Shown: positions 43,418-52,452 of the stretch, one piece after another | Position numbering within the stretch: position 1 is the first letter of the stretch | How the letters are laid out: each line of letters opens with the position of its first letter | Assembly: GCA_022843385.1 (NCBI GenBank) | Contig: JALHNT010000025.1 | Coordinates: forward strand, 43,881 to 107,880 | Source of the DNA: Anaerolineae bacterium | Lineage (GTDB): Bacteria; Chloroflexota; Anaerolineae; Aggregatilineales; Phototrophicaceae | Direction: 5' to 3' | Length of the DNA stretch: 64,000 nucleotides | Made by a program: the position numbers and the translations under genes | Notes under the pieces: model-generated | The model's input: the letters and a program-made list of their open reading frames with translations, nothing else | What the model was told of the DNA's origin: nothing | Databases searched by the model: none

Positions 43418-44266
43418 ATGCTCGACGATCAGATTGAACAGGCGCTCGGTCAACGCCCAGTGCGCCATAAAGCGCTTTCCGGTGGCTGCATCGGCAGCGT
43501 CTATCGTGTCTGGCTGGCTGATGGTACATCGCTGGTGGCGAAAGTGGCTGATGGCAGCGGCGCGACGCTCGATGCCGAGGGTTATATGCTGCGTTACCTG
43601 CGCGACCACAGCGCCCTGCCGGTGCCGGAGGTGTTGTTCAGCGCGCCGACCCTGCTGCTGATGACGTTCATCGCGGGTCACAGTCTGCTGGATGAGCGGG
43701 CAGAACAGCACGCCGCCGATCTGCTGGCAGATTTACATGGTGTGCGCGGGACAGCTTTTGGCCTGGAGCGCGACACGCTGATCGGCGGGCTGCACCAGCC
43801 TAATGCACCTTCCCCCGAATGGATTCCTTTCTTTCGTGACCAACGGCTGCTCTATATGGGGCGGGAAGCGCTGCGGGTTGGCCGGCTGCCAGCCGGTGTT
43901 TTCAGCCGGCTGGAGCATCTCGGTCAGCGGCTCACGCGCTGGCTGGACGAACCGGATGATCCGGGGCTGATTCATGGCGATATGTGGACGACCAACATCC
44001 TGGCACAGGAGGGGCGTATCACCGGCTTTATCGATCCGGCGGTGTATTATGCTCATCCGGAGATCGAGCTGGCCTTCAGCACCCTGTTCAACACCTTCGG
44101 TCAGGCCTTCTTCGAACGCTATCACGAGCGACGTCCGATTGAGCCAGGGTTCTTCGAGGCGCGGCGCGACCTCTACAATCTGTATCCGCTGCTGGTGCAT
44201 GTCCGCCTGTTCGGTGGGGGTTACGTCCGCTCGGTGGAAAACATTCTGAGCCGCTTCGGCAGTTGA
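43418..44266 (+). CDS. Fructosamine kinase-like phosphotransferase
   Basis: 282 residues from ATG 43418 (GAAGGAC upstream, after the previous stop). Kinase-like fold: LSGGCIGSVYRVWLADG (nucleotide loop), VAKVADG (Lys), LIHGDMWTTN (catalytic Asp) and GFIDPAVYY (metal-binding Asp). GLHQPNAPSPEWIPFFRDQRL (written here as the family marker, in two parts in the protein) is typical of the fructosamine-kinase family rather than aminoglycoside kinases. Members phosphorylate glycated amines for repair. Operon with the PTE-like gene. Confidence 0.82.
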   Translation: MLDDQIEQALGQRPVRHKALSGGCIGSVYRVWLADGTSLVAKVADGSGATLDAEGYMLRYLRDHSALPVPEVLFSAPTLLLMTFIAGHSLLDERAEQHAADLLADLHGVRGTAFGLERDTLIGGLHQPNAPSPEWIPFFRDQRLLYMGREALRVGRLPAGVFSRLEHLGQRLTRWLDEPDDPGLIHGDMWTTNILAQEGRITGFIDPAVYYAHPEIELAFSTLFNTFGQAFFERYHERRPIEPGFFEARRDLYNLYPLLVHVRLFGGGYVRSVENILSRFGS

Positions 44267-44303
44267 GTGCGACGATCTGCTTTACACAAGGATCAATCGA
44301 CCT

Positions 44304-45572
44304 ATGCACATCCTCATGATTGGCTTTGGTTCACGCGGCGACGTGCAGCCGTTGGTGGCGCTGGGCAAGGGCTTGCAACGCGCCGGTTACACTGTGACAC
44401 TGGCAGCCGGGCTTAACTTCGGCGAGTGGATACGGCGCGAAGGGCTGGGATTCACCGCCTTCCACGTCGACATCGAAGCCTACATGCAGACCGATGTCGG
44501 CAAGGAATGGCTGGGCAACAGCAGCAGCAATCCTTATCGTGAGCTGCAAAACATGAAGCGCATGACCGATGGCATCGCCGCCAGCGTGGCTGAAGATGTG
44601 ATCGCCATCGCCCAATCGGCGGATGTCTACCTGAGCGGCGTCCTGACGGTCGAGCCGATGGCGACGCTGGCACAGGTCTATGGCAAACGCCATATCGTCG
44701 GGCTGCTCTCGCCCTTCAGCCCCACTCGCAGCGGAGCAGCCGGGATGCAGGCTCTGTTGCCCCGCTCCGAGAATGTCATCAATTACGGCTGGGGCTATGT
44801 CATCCAGAGCATGTTATTCAATGTGCTGAAGGGTCCATCCAACCAGGTGCGCGCCCGCCTCGATCTGTCACCGGCCAGCCGCGCCGACTTCCTGCGTGCC
44901 TGGAACCAGACCCCGACCGTGTTGGGTGTCAGTCCACTGGTGGTGCCGCCGCCGGCGGATTGGGGCCGTCATATCCGCACCACCGGCTACTGGTTCTATG
45001 ATGCCGCGCCGGACTGGCAGCCGTCGCCCGCGCTGGCAGCCTTTCTGGCACAGGGCGCGCCGCCGGTCTATCTGGGGTTCGGCAGCATGTCCAACCGCGA
45101 TCCCCAGGCCACCACCGGTCTCATGATCGAGGCCTTGAAGCAGTCGGGTCAGCGCGGCATCATCCACAGCGGTTGGGCTGGGCTGCACGCCGAGGATTTG
45201 CCGCCGGAGGTGTTCCTGCTCGATTATGCCCCGCATGACTGGCTTTTCCCCAGGATGGCCGCCGTCGTTCATCACGGGGGCGCAGGCACAACCGGCGCAG
45301 CGCTGCGGGCCGGCGTGCCATCCATGATCGTGCCACACATCGGCGACCAGCCCTACTGGGGACGGCGCATCCATGAGCTGGGAGTTGGCGCAGCACCGGT
45401 CGCCCGGCACGCGCTGACGGTGGAAAAGCTGGCAAACGGCATCCGCGCCATGACCAGCAGTCACGATATGCGGAAACGCACCGCCGCGCTGGGCGAAGGC
45501 ATCCGCGCCGAAGATGGCGTCGGCACCGCGGTGCGGGCGCTGGACGAGTGGCTCCAGACGAAATCGACCTGA
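44304..45572 (+). CDS. GT1-family glycosyltransferase
   Basis: 422 residues. N-terminal GSRGDVQPLVALGKGLQRAG is the acceptor-domain start of sterol/macrolide-type UDP-glycosyltransferases. The C-terminal nucleotide-sugar site has VYLGFGSM, DYAPHDWLFPRMAAVVHHGGAGTT and PHIGDQPYWGRR, the PSPG-like region. Likely transfers a sugar to a lipid or small molecule. Follows the kinase gene by 37 bp and may belong to the same transcript. Confidence 0.9.
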   Translation: MHILMIGFGSRGDVQPLVALGKGLQRAGYTVTLAAGLNFGEWIRREGLGFTAFHVDIEAYMQTDVGKEWLGNSSSNPYRELQNMKRMTDGIAASVAEDVIAIAQSADVYLSGVLTVEPMATLAQVYGKRHIVGLLSPFSPTRSGAAGMQALLPRSENVINYGWGYVIQSMLFNVLKGPSNQVRARLDLSPASRADFLRAWNQTPTVLGVSPLVVPPPADWGRHIRTTGYWFYDAAPDWQPSPALAAFLAQGAPPVYLGFGSMSNRDPQATTGLMIEALKQSGQRGIIHSGWAGLHAEDLPPEVFLLDYAPHDWLFPRMAAVVHHGGAGTTGAALRAGVPSMIVPHIGDQPYWGRRIHELGVGAAPVARHALTVEKLANGIRAMTSSHDMRKRTAALGEGIRAEDGVGTAVRALDEWLQTKST

Positions 45573-45837
45573 AAGAGGGCAGGGCCCCTATTCGGGTTGA
45601 CCTGACACCCCAGCCTGTTCTCCAATCCATTAGACCAATGGCTCGACTCCTTTGGCGCTGGCTTGATCAGACTCAGCTACCCCCTCGAATGTCACTAACT
45701 CTTAGGGAGGAACATCACTTGGATTAGATGTACCGGTAGACGTAGACTCTTCATTATCAACAACTGGCATTCGTGGGGCATCGACTACCTGATTTTTGCC
45801 ACCTGAGTTGTCATGCCAGTGACGGGTATGGGCAACA

Positions 45838-47133
45838 ATGGTTCAAAATTCTGCATCCCCAACCAAGAATCGCTGGCTCATCGCGCTGTCAGCCGTTGGC
45901 ATTCATATTTCGATTGGTTCAGTGTACTCCTGGAGCGTCTTCACCAGGCCGCTTCAGGAACAATTCGGCTGGACACTCAACGAGCTGTCGCTGACCTTTT
46001 CACTCGCGATCATTTTTCTGGGCTTATCGGCAGCTTTCATGGGCCGGTGGGTGGAGCAGCAGGGGCCGCGAAAATCAGCCACGCTGGCAGCGATCCTGTT
46101 TGGCATCGGTCTGATCGGCGCCGGGGTGGCGGTGTCGCTGCAATCCTTACCGCTGTTGTATCTGACCTATGGGGTCATCGGCGGGATGGGGTTAGGCATC
46201 GGCTATATCTCACCCGTATCTACCCTGGTGAAATGGTTCCCGGATCGGCGCGGTCAGGCGACTGGGCTAGCAATCATGGGGTTTGGTTTTGCCTCGGTCA
46301 TCGCGGGGCCGCTGATCGCGCGCCTGATCACCAGCATTGGCATTGCCGGAACCTTTTTCATCCTGGGAACGGTATATGTGTCCATCATGCTCATGGCAGC
46401 TTCCTATCTGGCGCTGCCTCCGGCGGGATGGATGCCGACCAACCCCAAACCAGGCAGTGGAACCAACGCGGTTCCCAAGCAAGACCTTGAGCAGCTCACC
46501 GCTAACCAGGCCATCCGGACGCGCCGTTTCTATTTTCTTTGGGTGATGCTGTTCATCAACATCACGAGCGGCATTGCCATCATCGCGGTTGCTTCGCCTA
46601 TGGCGCAGGAACTCACCGGCATGACAACGCTAGCGGCTGCCAGCATGGTCGGAATCATGGGCTTGTTCAATGGCTTTGGCAGAATTGGCTGGGCTTCGTT
46701 TTCTGATAAGATCGGCAGGCCGATCACCTATATCCTCTTCTTTGCCATCGAGCTGCTGTGTTTCTTCTTCTTGCCGCGTGTGACTAATCCGCTTATCTTT
46801 CAGGCGCTCGTCTTTCTGATCCTGACCTGCTACGGTGGCGGATTTGCCTGCGTCCCGGCCTATATCGGCGACCTGTTCGGCACCAAGCAACTGGCCGCGA
46901 TTCATGGGTACATCCTGACAGCCTGGGCAGCCGCTGGTTACGTCGGCCCGACGCTGGTGTCATGGGTGCGCGAATCCACCCAGAGTTATGAACAAACGCT
47001 GATTATCTTCGACAGCTTCTTCGTGGTGGCCTTGCTAGTGGCGCTGCTGCTCCGGCACGAAATCTCTCGCGTTCGCACCCAACAGGCTGCTCCAAAAGTT
47101 CAAAGCGCGAAGGCTATTCCAGGGCTTAACTGA
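45838..47133 (+). CDS. MFS transporter, OFA (oxalate/formate antiporter) type
   Basis: 431 residues, twelve hydrophobic segments. GIHISIGSVYSWSVFTRPLQ, the loop after TM2 and GIGYISPVSTLVKWFPDRRG are hallmarks of the OFA subfamily, which exchanges small organic anions. A 265-bp gap separates it from the glycosyltransferase, so it is probably transcribed alone. Substrate not deducible. Confidence 0.85.
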   Translation: MVQNSASPTKNRWLIALSAVGIHISIGSVYSWSVFTRPLQEQFGWTLNELSLTFSLAIIFLGLSAAFMGRWVEQQGPRKSATLAAILFGIGLIGAGVAVSLQSLPLLYLTYGVIGGMGLGIGYISPVSTLVKWFPDRRGQATGLAIMGFGFASVIAGPLIARLITSIGIAGTFFILGTVYVSIMLMAASYLALPPAGWMPTNPKPGSGTNAVPKQDLEQLTANQAIRTRRFYFLWVMLFINITSGIAIIAVASPMAQELTGMTTLAAASMVGIMGLFNGFGRIGWASFSDKIGRPITYILFFAIELLCFFFLPRVTNPLIFQALVFLILTCYGGGFACVPAYIGDLFGTKQLAAIHGYILTAWAAAGYVGPTLVSWVRESTQSYEQTLIIFDSFFVVALLVALLLRHEISRVRTQQAAPKVQSAKAIPGLN

Positions 47134-47159
47134 TCGTATTCAAGCTGCGCTGAAAATAG

Positions 47160-47314
47160 GGCTTGCAACCGCGTACCTGCCGCCGATGGGTTAACCCATC
47201 GGCTAACAGTTTTTGGCAAGCCCACAATAGGGGCTAATGCCGAGACTGTCTTCTTCAGCGCCTTTAGTGCGCTTACCGTATTCCGTCTAGCTGGGCGGCT
47301 TCAGCCCCCAGCGG
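47160..47314 (+). repeat. Composite palindromic repeat (units B and A), intact copy
   Basis: Unit B (47160-47226) contains the perfect palindrome CCGATGGGTTAACCCATCGG (47183-47202) and ends GGCAAGCCCAC. Unit A (47246-47314) reads CTGTCTTCTTCAGCGCCTTT ... AGCTGGGCGGCTTCAGCCCC. Unit B recurs at 62631-62696, unit A at 50801-50870 (inverted) and 63933-64000. The composite at the window end is split by an IS110 element. Confidence 0.8.
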
Positions 47315-47359
47315 CTAACACTGGTAGTCTGTTTTCATCCCTTCGGTCGAATTCGTTTT

Positions 47360-48220
47360 TCATGTAGAGCTGCGCTGAGAACGGTTATCCGGCAGCGGGT
47401 CATCAATCGTGATGGAGTAATTCAGCCGCAGCGTATCGCCGGCGGGTAGGGCATAGGGTTGATGGAAGAGGAAGGCGGCGCAGACCCCGACATACATCGC
47501 CTGGCGCACAAACCAGGGCGTCGGGTGGCGCAGATTCTCCGGCGCATCACGAAACAGCAGGCTCCCTGCGGATGTCTGATAATTCAGCCAGGGCGCGGAC
47601 TGACCCATGAGCGCGGTTTCGCCGCGCCGCGCTTCGGTGAAAACCTCGCCCTGGCGCAAGGACTCGGCTCCGCGCCAGAACAGACCGCCATAACCGGGGG
47701 CATCCGGCCCCTGCGAACGGGGCGACCCCCAGACCACTTCTGTCTGGCTGATGTTGGTCAGTTCAAAGGTCAGGTGCAGCGACCACTGCTGATCCGACTC
47801 GAGCGCGGCGCGGATCGTCCGCCGTTCATTCAGCCAGCGTTCGCCCGCCGGGCTGATCCAGTCCAGGCGTTCAACCATGAGACACTGATCCGGCTGACTG
47901 ACGATGGGTTCCCATTCCCGGTGCTGTGTCCGCCCGTGATTCGCCAGCCAGGTATAGCCCTGCCCGGTCACATAACTCGGCCCGCCCCAGAAATTCGCCC
48001 CATTCAGGTAGGGGATCGCCAGCGACAGCCCGTGATGCCAGCGGTGATCGGCCGGCTGGAAATCGGTCAGGGTGTAGCCCGCCAGCGTGTTGAGGGGATG
48101 CCAGTACGGGCGCGGCGACTCTTCGGGCGGCACAGTGGGATGATAGACATAGCGGAACAAGAGCTTGTCAGCGGCATAGACCGCAACAGCCCGGCCATCG
48201 TCGTGATGGTGCATCGGCAT
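47360..48220 (-). CDS. DUF6807 (PmoA-family) protein
   Basis: 286 residues, mostly beta. RPYWHPLNTLAGYTLTDF, DHRWHHGLSLAIPYLNGANFWGG and the later RGETALMGQSAPWLNYQ correspond to the DUF6807/PmoA-like family (annotated as methane oxygenase PmoA family in many genomes although unrelated to particulate methane monooxygenase). Such proteins often accompany sugar dehydrogenases and are thought to handle carbohydrate derivatives. Its start overlaps the end of the oxidoreductase gene by one base; third gene of the leftward operon. Confidence 0.72.
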   Translation of the reverse strand: MPMHHHDDGRAVAVYAADKLLFRYVYHPTVPPEESPRPYWHPLNTLAGYTLTDFQPADHRWHHGLSLAIPYLNGANFWGGPSYVTGQGYTWLANHGRTQHREWEPIVSQPDQCLMVERLDWISPAGERWLNERRTIRAALESDQQWSLHLTFELTNISQTEVVWGSPRSQGPDAPGYGGLFWRGAESLRQGEVFTEARRGETALMGQSAPWLNYQTSAGSLLFRDAPENLRHPTPWFVRQAMYVGVCAAFLFHQPYALPAGDTLRLNYSITIDDPLPDNRSQRSST

Positions 48221-49647
48221 CAGCCTTTGAGCGCCTGCAACTGCTCGTATTCCGGACGCTGCTTGTAGAACTCATCCAGCGGATAACAGCCGGAGATCAA
48301 CCCTTTGCGCGGGGCGGTGGTGCAATCGCTGAAGGTACGGCACAGCCGTTTGCGTTGGAGGGGCTGGCCTTCCAGCACGTCCGCCGGTAAATCGGGATAG
48401 GCCAGCACCATCCGCCCCAACCCAACGCTGTCCACCATACCCGCACGGACGGCGGCCTGCGCCACCTGGGGCAGCCAGTCCTGTAAATACGAATAGCCAG
48501 AACCGACCAGCAGCAGGTTGGGATGAGCGCGTTTGAGCGCAGCCGTGACCGCCATCTGCCGCGCCACACCGACCAGCGGGTCTTCCGGCGGCTGGTAGCC
48601 ATCCGAGGGCGGGAAGAGCGCCGGGCGCTGAATGTGCGGGACGTAATACGGGCTGCCGGCGGTGATGCAGACCAGCTCAATCCCCAGCGCTTCGAGCAGC
48701 GACAGGAAAGCATTCGGCTCGCTCAGGTCGAGGCCGGTGCCGGTGCCATCGCCGCCGAAGGCATAGCGGTAGGGTTGATCGTCAACCGCTTCGGCCTGCC
48801 CGATATGATCGGGGCCAGGGCGGAAGGGTATCCAATCGAAAGCGCTCAGGCGGACGCCGATGTGCAGGCCGGGTGCCTGGGCGCGGATGCCCGCCACAAT
48901 ATCACGCAGGAAGCGCGTCCGGTTCTCGAAGCTGCCGCCGTAGCGTCCGGGGCGATCCACCGCGCTCAGGAGTTCATGCCCCAGATAGCCATGACAATGT
49001 TTGATGTCGACAAAGTGGAAGCCGGCCTGCTGCGCCAGCACGGCGGCCTGAATGAAGTGCTCGATCAGCGCCTCCAGATCGGCATCGGTCAGCAGCGCGT
49101 CGTCGCCCTGAATGCCGAAGCGTGGATCGAGCAGCGGGTGATGATAGGCGATGCGCGGCTGCATCGGCTGTTTGGCGACGGGTCGGGCGAAGCGCCCGGA
49201 GTGCGTCAACTGGAGGCCGATCAGCAGGTCATCGCTACGGCCGAAGCGGCCTTCATGGGCTGTCAGGAGCGTTTGCCGCAGGTCGATCAGGTCGGGCAGG
49301 GTATCGGGGTTGATGAGCAGTTGGTTGGGGTTGGCGCGGCCATCCGGCTGCACCGCCACCGCTTCCCCGCCCCAGATCAGTTTGGCACCGGAGAGGCCGA
49401 AGCGCTGCCAGCGTCGCCGCACCAGATGGGTCGGACGCCCGTCGAGCGTACCATCCCAGCCCTCCATCGGCAGGATGCAGAAGCGGTTGCCGATGGCCTG
49501 CCCGTGTGCCGTGAGCGGCTGTGCCAGCGGCGAGGCCGGGGCGCTTTCGAGCGCGTCATCCAGCGGCAGGTCGATCCCCAGGCTGTCCACATACTGGCGG
49601 AAATCCGCCGGCGTTCGCAATTGTGCCACTCGTTTGTAATGGCTCAT
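48220..49647 (-). CDS. Old-yellow-enzyme family NADH:flavin oxidoreductase
   Basis: 475 residues, TIM-barrel FMN enzyme: RFCILPMEGWDG at the start of the barrel, GLQLTHSGRF, DIKHCHGYLGHELLS (substrate-binding His-x-x-Gly-Tyr motif), RYGGSFENRTRF, GVRLSAFDW and VDSVGLGRMVLAYPDLP near the end. Cys residues after the barrel (CRTFSDCTTA) occupy the place where larger members bind a 4Fe-4S cluster, but the C-terminal FAD/NAD domains are absent. Overlaps the upstream aldolase gene by four bases. Confidence 0.88.
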   Translation of the reverse strand: MSHYKRVAQLRTPADFRQYVDSLGIDLPLDDALESAPASPLAQPLTAHGQAIGNRFCILPMEGWDGTLDGRPTHLVRRRWQRFGLSGAKLIWGGEAVAVQPDGRANPNQLLINPDTLPDLIDLRQTLLTAHEGRFGRSDDLLIGLQLTHSGRFARPVAKQPMQPRIAYHHPLLDPRFGIQGDDALLTDADLEALIEHFIQAAVLAQQAGFHFVDIKHCHGYLGHELLSAVDRPGRYGGSFENRTRFLRDIVAGIRAQAPGLHIGVRLSAFDWIPFRPGPDHIGQAEAVDDQPYRYAFGGDGTGTGLDLSEPNAFLSLLEALGIELVCITAGSPYYVPHIQRPALFPPSDGYQPPEDPLVGVARQMAVTAALKRAHPNLLLVGSGYSYLQDWLPQVAQAAVRAGMVDSVGLGRMVLAYPDLPADVLEGQPLQRKRLCRTFSDCTTAPRKGLISGCYPLDEFYKQRPEYEQLQALKG

Positions 49648-50603
49648 GCGGTCAGCGCCTCCAGTCGTTCCAGGATGTCGAGCAGAATCGGCAGGTCGGT
49701 TTCCGGGCGGCGCGGCGCGGCGGGGTGCGGCTCGTCATGGTGTATCCAGCCCCGCAGCTTGAGGAACTGGGCGGCGCTGTGTTTATAGGCTGGCACCGGG
49801 GCGCGGAAGGCGAAGTGACCGAGGTATTGCAGCAGGTCGTTGAGTTCGTAGAAGGCTGGGTCGCCTGCCACCCACAAGGCATCGCGGCGGGCGAAGGCAT
49901 CCGGGGCGAAGGTGCTGAGTCCCAGCAGATAATCGCTGCCGTACATGACCATATCAATCGCCAGATCGTTGCCGGTGTAGACTTTGAAATCCGGGCGCTG
50001 CTCATCGCGCAGTGCCAGCCGCTGCCATTCCAGGTCGCGCCGCAACGAGGAGTGTTTGGCACCGATGCACTGCGGGATCGCCATCAGCCCGGCGAAGGTC
50101 TCCAGATCGTAGATTTTGCCGAAGGGGGCGAACATCGTCCCCAGCTCGAAGCCGATGAAGTGCGGGCAGTCGCGCCCGATGGCCTGGTAGCTGGCGAGGA
50201 TGGCGTCATCCGGCTGCTGCGTCAGGCCGAATGACTGGAAGATGATGGGCGTCCCGCCGTGCTGCTGGATGCTGGCTACCTGTGCCTGATAGGCCGCCAG
50301 ATCAAAAGCCGCGCCGGACTGGTCACCGACGAAGGCTCCCGCCACGAAGGGTGCGCCGGATAAGACCTGCTGCGTCAGGCGCAACACCTGCTGCCGGGTG
50401 GCCTCATCGATCAGGTTGGCATAGCCGGTATCCATGTTGACGGCCGGGATGATGCCGGCCTGGGCGGTGCGGACGATATGCGCAGCCAGCCCCTCCCAAT
50501 CGACTCCGCCAGCGACGTTGAAGGGCAGCAGGATGGCGGAAATCCCGCTGATGGCGCGTCCGAGCTGAAGCTGCGCTGCCGGATGAGCTGCGGTCTGAAG
50601 CAT
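49644..50603 (-). CDS. DapA/NanA-family aldolase or lyase-like protein
   Basis: 319 residues from ATG 50603. TIM-barrel of the dihydrodipicolinate synthase family: SAILLPFNVAGGVDWEGLAA at the front, GAFVG, and the Schiff-base region CIGAKHSSLRRDLEWQRL with Lys in GAKHSS; KVYTGND follows. Probably cleaves or forms a 2-keto-3-deoxy acid or similar compound. First gene of the leftward operon with the flavin oxidoreductase and DUF6807 gene, divergent from the LarA-like gene. Confidence 0.78.
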   Translation of the reverse strand: MLQTAAHPAAQLQLGRAISGISAILLPFNVAGGVDWEGLAAHIVRTAQAGIIPAVNMDTGYANLIDEATRQQVLRLTQQVLSGAPFVAGAFVGDQSGAAFDLAAYQAQVASIQQHGGTPIIFQSFGLTQQPDDAILASYQAIGRDCPHFIGFELGTMFAPFGKIYDLETFAGLMAIPQCIGAKHSSLRRDLEWQRLALRDEQRPDFKVYTGNDLAIDMVMYGSDYLLGLSTFAPDAFARRDALWVAGDPAFYELNDLLQYLGHFAFRAPVPAYKHSAAQFLKLRGWIHHDEPHPAAPRRPETDLPILLDILERLEALTA

Positions 50604-50800
50604 ACGATCCCTTTCCAACCAGCCGTCGAGTATGGTTCACCCCGAATCGATGCGTTATAGTCTACCGCAAATTGACGTGGATGGATTGACATGCTGCCAG
50701 GAAGAGACGAAGAAAAAGAAGTAGCAGAATTGAACCACAGAGAACACAGAGGACACAGAGAGCAAGCAGAGGTCTTTCACTTTGAACTTTCTGAACAACC

Positions 50801-50870
50801 ACTGGGGGCTAAAGCCGCCCAGCTAGCGGGAAATACGGTAAGCGCACTAAAGGCGCTAAAGAAGACAGTC
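50801..50870 (-). repeat. Dispersed repeat unit A, inverted copy
   Basis: Reverse complement of the unit at 47246-47314 with few differences (GTCTTCTTTAGCGCCTTTAG ... GCTAGCTGGGCGGCTTTAGC). It stands alone here, without unit B. Confidence 0.8.
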
Positions 50871-50912
50871 CTGGACACCAGCCCCTTCAGTGGGCTTTGC
50901 GTCTGCTAGTAG

Positions 50913-51065
50913 CCGAGGGGTTATGCACTTTAAGAATTAAATCAGATAGTATTCGGACGTGCCGTTGCACGTCCCTACGCCAACCGGTTCGTTTGTAGGG
51001 ACACCCAACGGGGTGTCCGGGTAAACCCTTATCTGGATATTTTCTTAACCTGCATAACCCCTCGG
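50913..51065. repeat. 153-bp MITE with perfect 15-bp terminal inverted repeats
   Basis: Ends CCGAGGGGTTATGCA (50913-50927) and TGCATAACCCCTCGG (51051-51065); complementarity continues inward with mismatches. The inside carries two hairpins, GGACGTGC-CGTT-GCACGTCC and GGACACCC-AACG-GGGTGTCC, each next to CCCTAC/GTAGGG. No coding sequence. A diverged relative is at 35787-36019. Confidence 0.75.
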
Positions 51066-51174
51066 CGGCGGACACCCAGGCGCAAACCCTATCTTCAAGG
51101 ACGTACACGGAAAGAATCACTTTGAACTTAGCACTTTCAACTTTGAACTCTTGGAGCATGGAGGGCTGCAACTG

Positions 51175-52452
51175 ATGATTACAACCGCACTGGCAGCACA
51201 GCGCACAGCCGCGCCCGGTCAACTGCTGGACGAAGCGACCATCCGCGACACCTTCGCCGAAGGGTTGGGCAGGCGCTTTGATGGAGCGCGGGTGCTGGCG
51301 CTGATCCCGGATCACACCCGTTCGATCCCACTGCCGCAGTTGTTCCCGCTGCTGGTGGAGCTGCTGTATGGAACGCGCCAGCTCGATTTTATGGTCGCGC
51401 TCGGCACCCATCCGCCGCTGGACGAAGACTCGCTGTGCCGTCTGGTGGGCATCAGCCGGGCGGCGCGCACCACCACCTACCGGCATATCGGCCTGCTCAA
51501 TCACGCCTGGGATGACCCGGCGGCGCTGGCGCAGCTCGGCACGCTGACCCAGGCGCAGATTCAGGCGTTGGCGGGCGAACGCTGGCATCCGTCGCTGGGT
51601 GGAGATGTGCCGGTGCGGATCAACAAGCTGGCGCTGGAATATGACCACATCCTGATCCTGGGCCCGACCTTCCCACATGAGGTGGTCGGATTTTCGGGCG
51701 GGGCGAAGTATCTGTTCCCCGGCATCTCCGGCGCGGAACTCATCAATGTCACGCACTGGCTGGGGGCGCTCATCACCGTGCTGGATACCATCGGCGTCGC
51801 CGACACGCCGGTGCGGGAGGTCATCCATGCCGCGGCTGATCTGCTGCCGACGCCGGTCACGCTGGCGGCTCTGACGGTGGAGTATGACGGACTCTCCGGC
51901 ATCTTCATCGGCGATCATCTGACGGCGTGGCGGGCGGCTGCCGATCACTCGGCGCAGCGCCACATCATCTGGGTCGATCAGCCCTATCGACGGGTGCTCT
52001 CGGTTGCGCCGCCGATGTATGATGAGCTATGGGTGGCGGCCAAAGCCATGTACAAGCTCGACCCGGCTATCGCCGATGGCGGCGAGGTGGTGGTCTATGT
52101 CCCGCATCTGGATACAGTCAGCCATGTGCATGGGGCTAACATCTACAAGATCGGCTACCATGTGCGCGATTATTTCCTCAAACAGTGGGCGCGCTTCCAA
52201 GACATCCCGCTGGGGGTGATCGCCCACAGCACCCATCTAAAAGGTTCGGGTTGGTTTGAGAAAGGCGTCGAGCAGCCGCGCATTCAGGTGACGCTGGCTT
52301 CGCGCCTGGCTGAATCCGACTGCCGCGCCCTGAACCTGGGATATGCCGATCCGGCCAGCATCCATCTTGCGGACTGGCAGGGGCGTGAAGCCGAAGGCAT
52401 CCTGGTGGTGCCGAAAGCCGGCGAGATGCTCTACCGGACGCGGCGCTCATGA
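51175..52452 (+). CDS. LarA-like (lactate racemase superfamily) protein
   Basis: 425 residues from ATG 51175. Two-domain LarA/DUF2088 fold: VLALIPDHTRSIP, MVALGTHPPLDEDSL, HEVVGFSGGAKYLFPGISG and the later VVVYVPHLDTVSHVHG. Family members racemise or epimerise 2-hydroxy acids, some with a nickel-pincer cofactor; the three maturation genes (larB, larC, larE) are not in the window. Its stop overlaps the FGGY kinase start by four bases, so they act in one pathway, probably epimerising a sugar acid before phosphorylation. Confidence 0.83.
   Translation: MITTALAAQRTAAPGQLLDEATIRDTFAEGLGRRFDGARVLALIPDHTRSIPLPQLFPLLVELLYGTRQLDFMVALGTHPPLDEDSLCRLVGISRAARTTTYRHIGLLNHAWDDPAALAQLGTLTQAQIQALAGERWHPSLGGDVPVRINKLALEYDHILILGPTFPHEVVGFSGGAKYLFPGISGAELINVTHWLGALITVLDTIGVADTPVREVIHAAADLLPTPVTLAALTVEYDGLSGIFIGDHLTAWRAAADHSAQRHIIWVDQPYRRVLSVAPPMYDELWVAAKAMYKLDPAIADGGEVVVYVPHLDTVSHVHGANIYKIGYHVRDYFLKQWARFQDIPLGVIAHSTHLKGSGWFEKGVEQPRIQVTLASRLAESDCRALNLGYADPASIHLADWQGREAEGILVVPKAGEMLYRTRRS

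Larger units (their letters stand above)
50619..51174. other. Divergent intergenic region of the catabolic cluster
   Basis: About 560 bp. Contains an inverted unit A repeat (50801-50870), a MITE (50913-51065) and the AT-rich repeats ACACAGAGAACACAGAGGACA near 50735 and AACTTTGAACTCTTGG/AACTTAGCAC segments near 51120-51155. Promoters for both operons must lie here but I can assign none. Confidence 0.5.

Noticed and set aside
42602..43711. Open frame of 369 codons opposite the phosphotriesterase-like gene
   Set aside because: Composition of a shadow frame; the plus strand has intact metal-binding motifs.
48523..49788. Open frame of 421 codons opposite the flavin oxidoreductase
   Set aside because: No domain, skewed composition, entirely antisense to a well-supported enzyme and crossing into the next gene.
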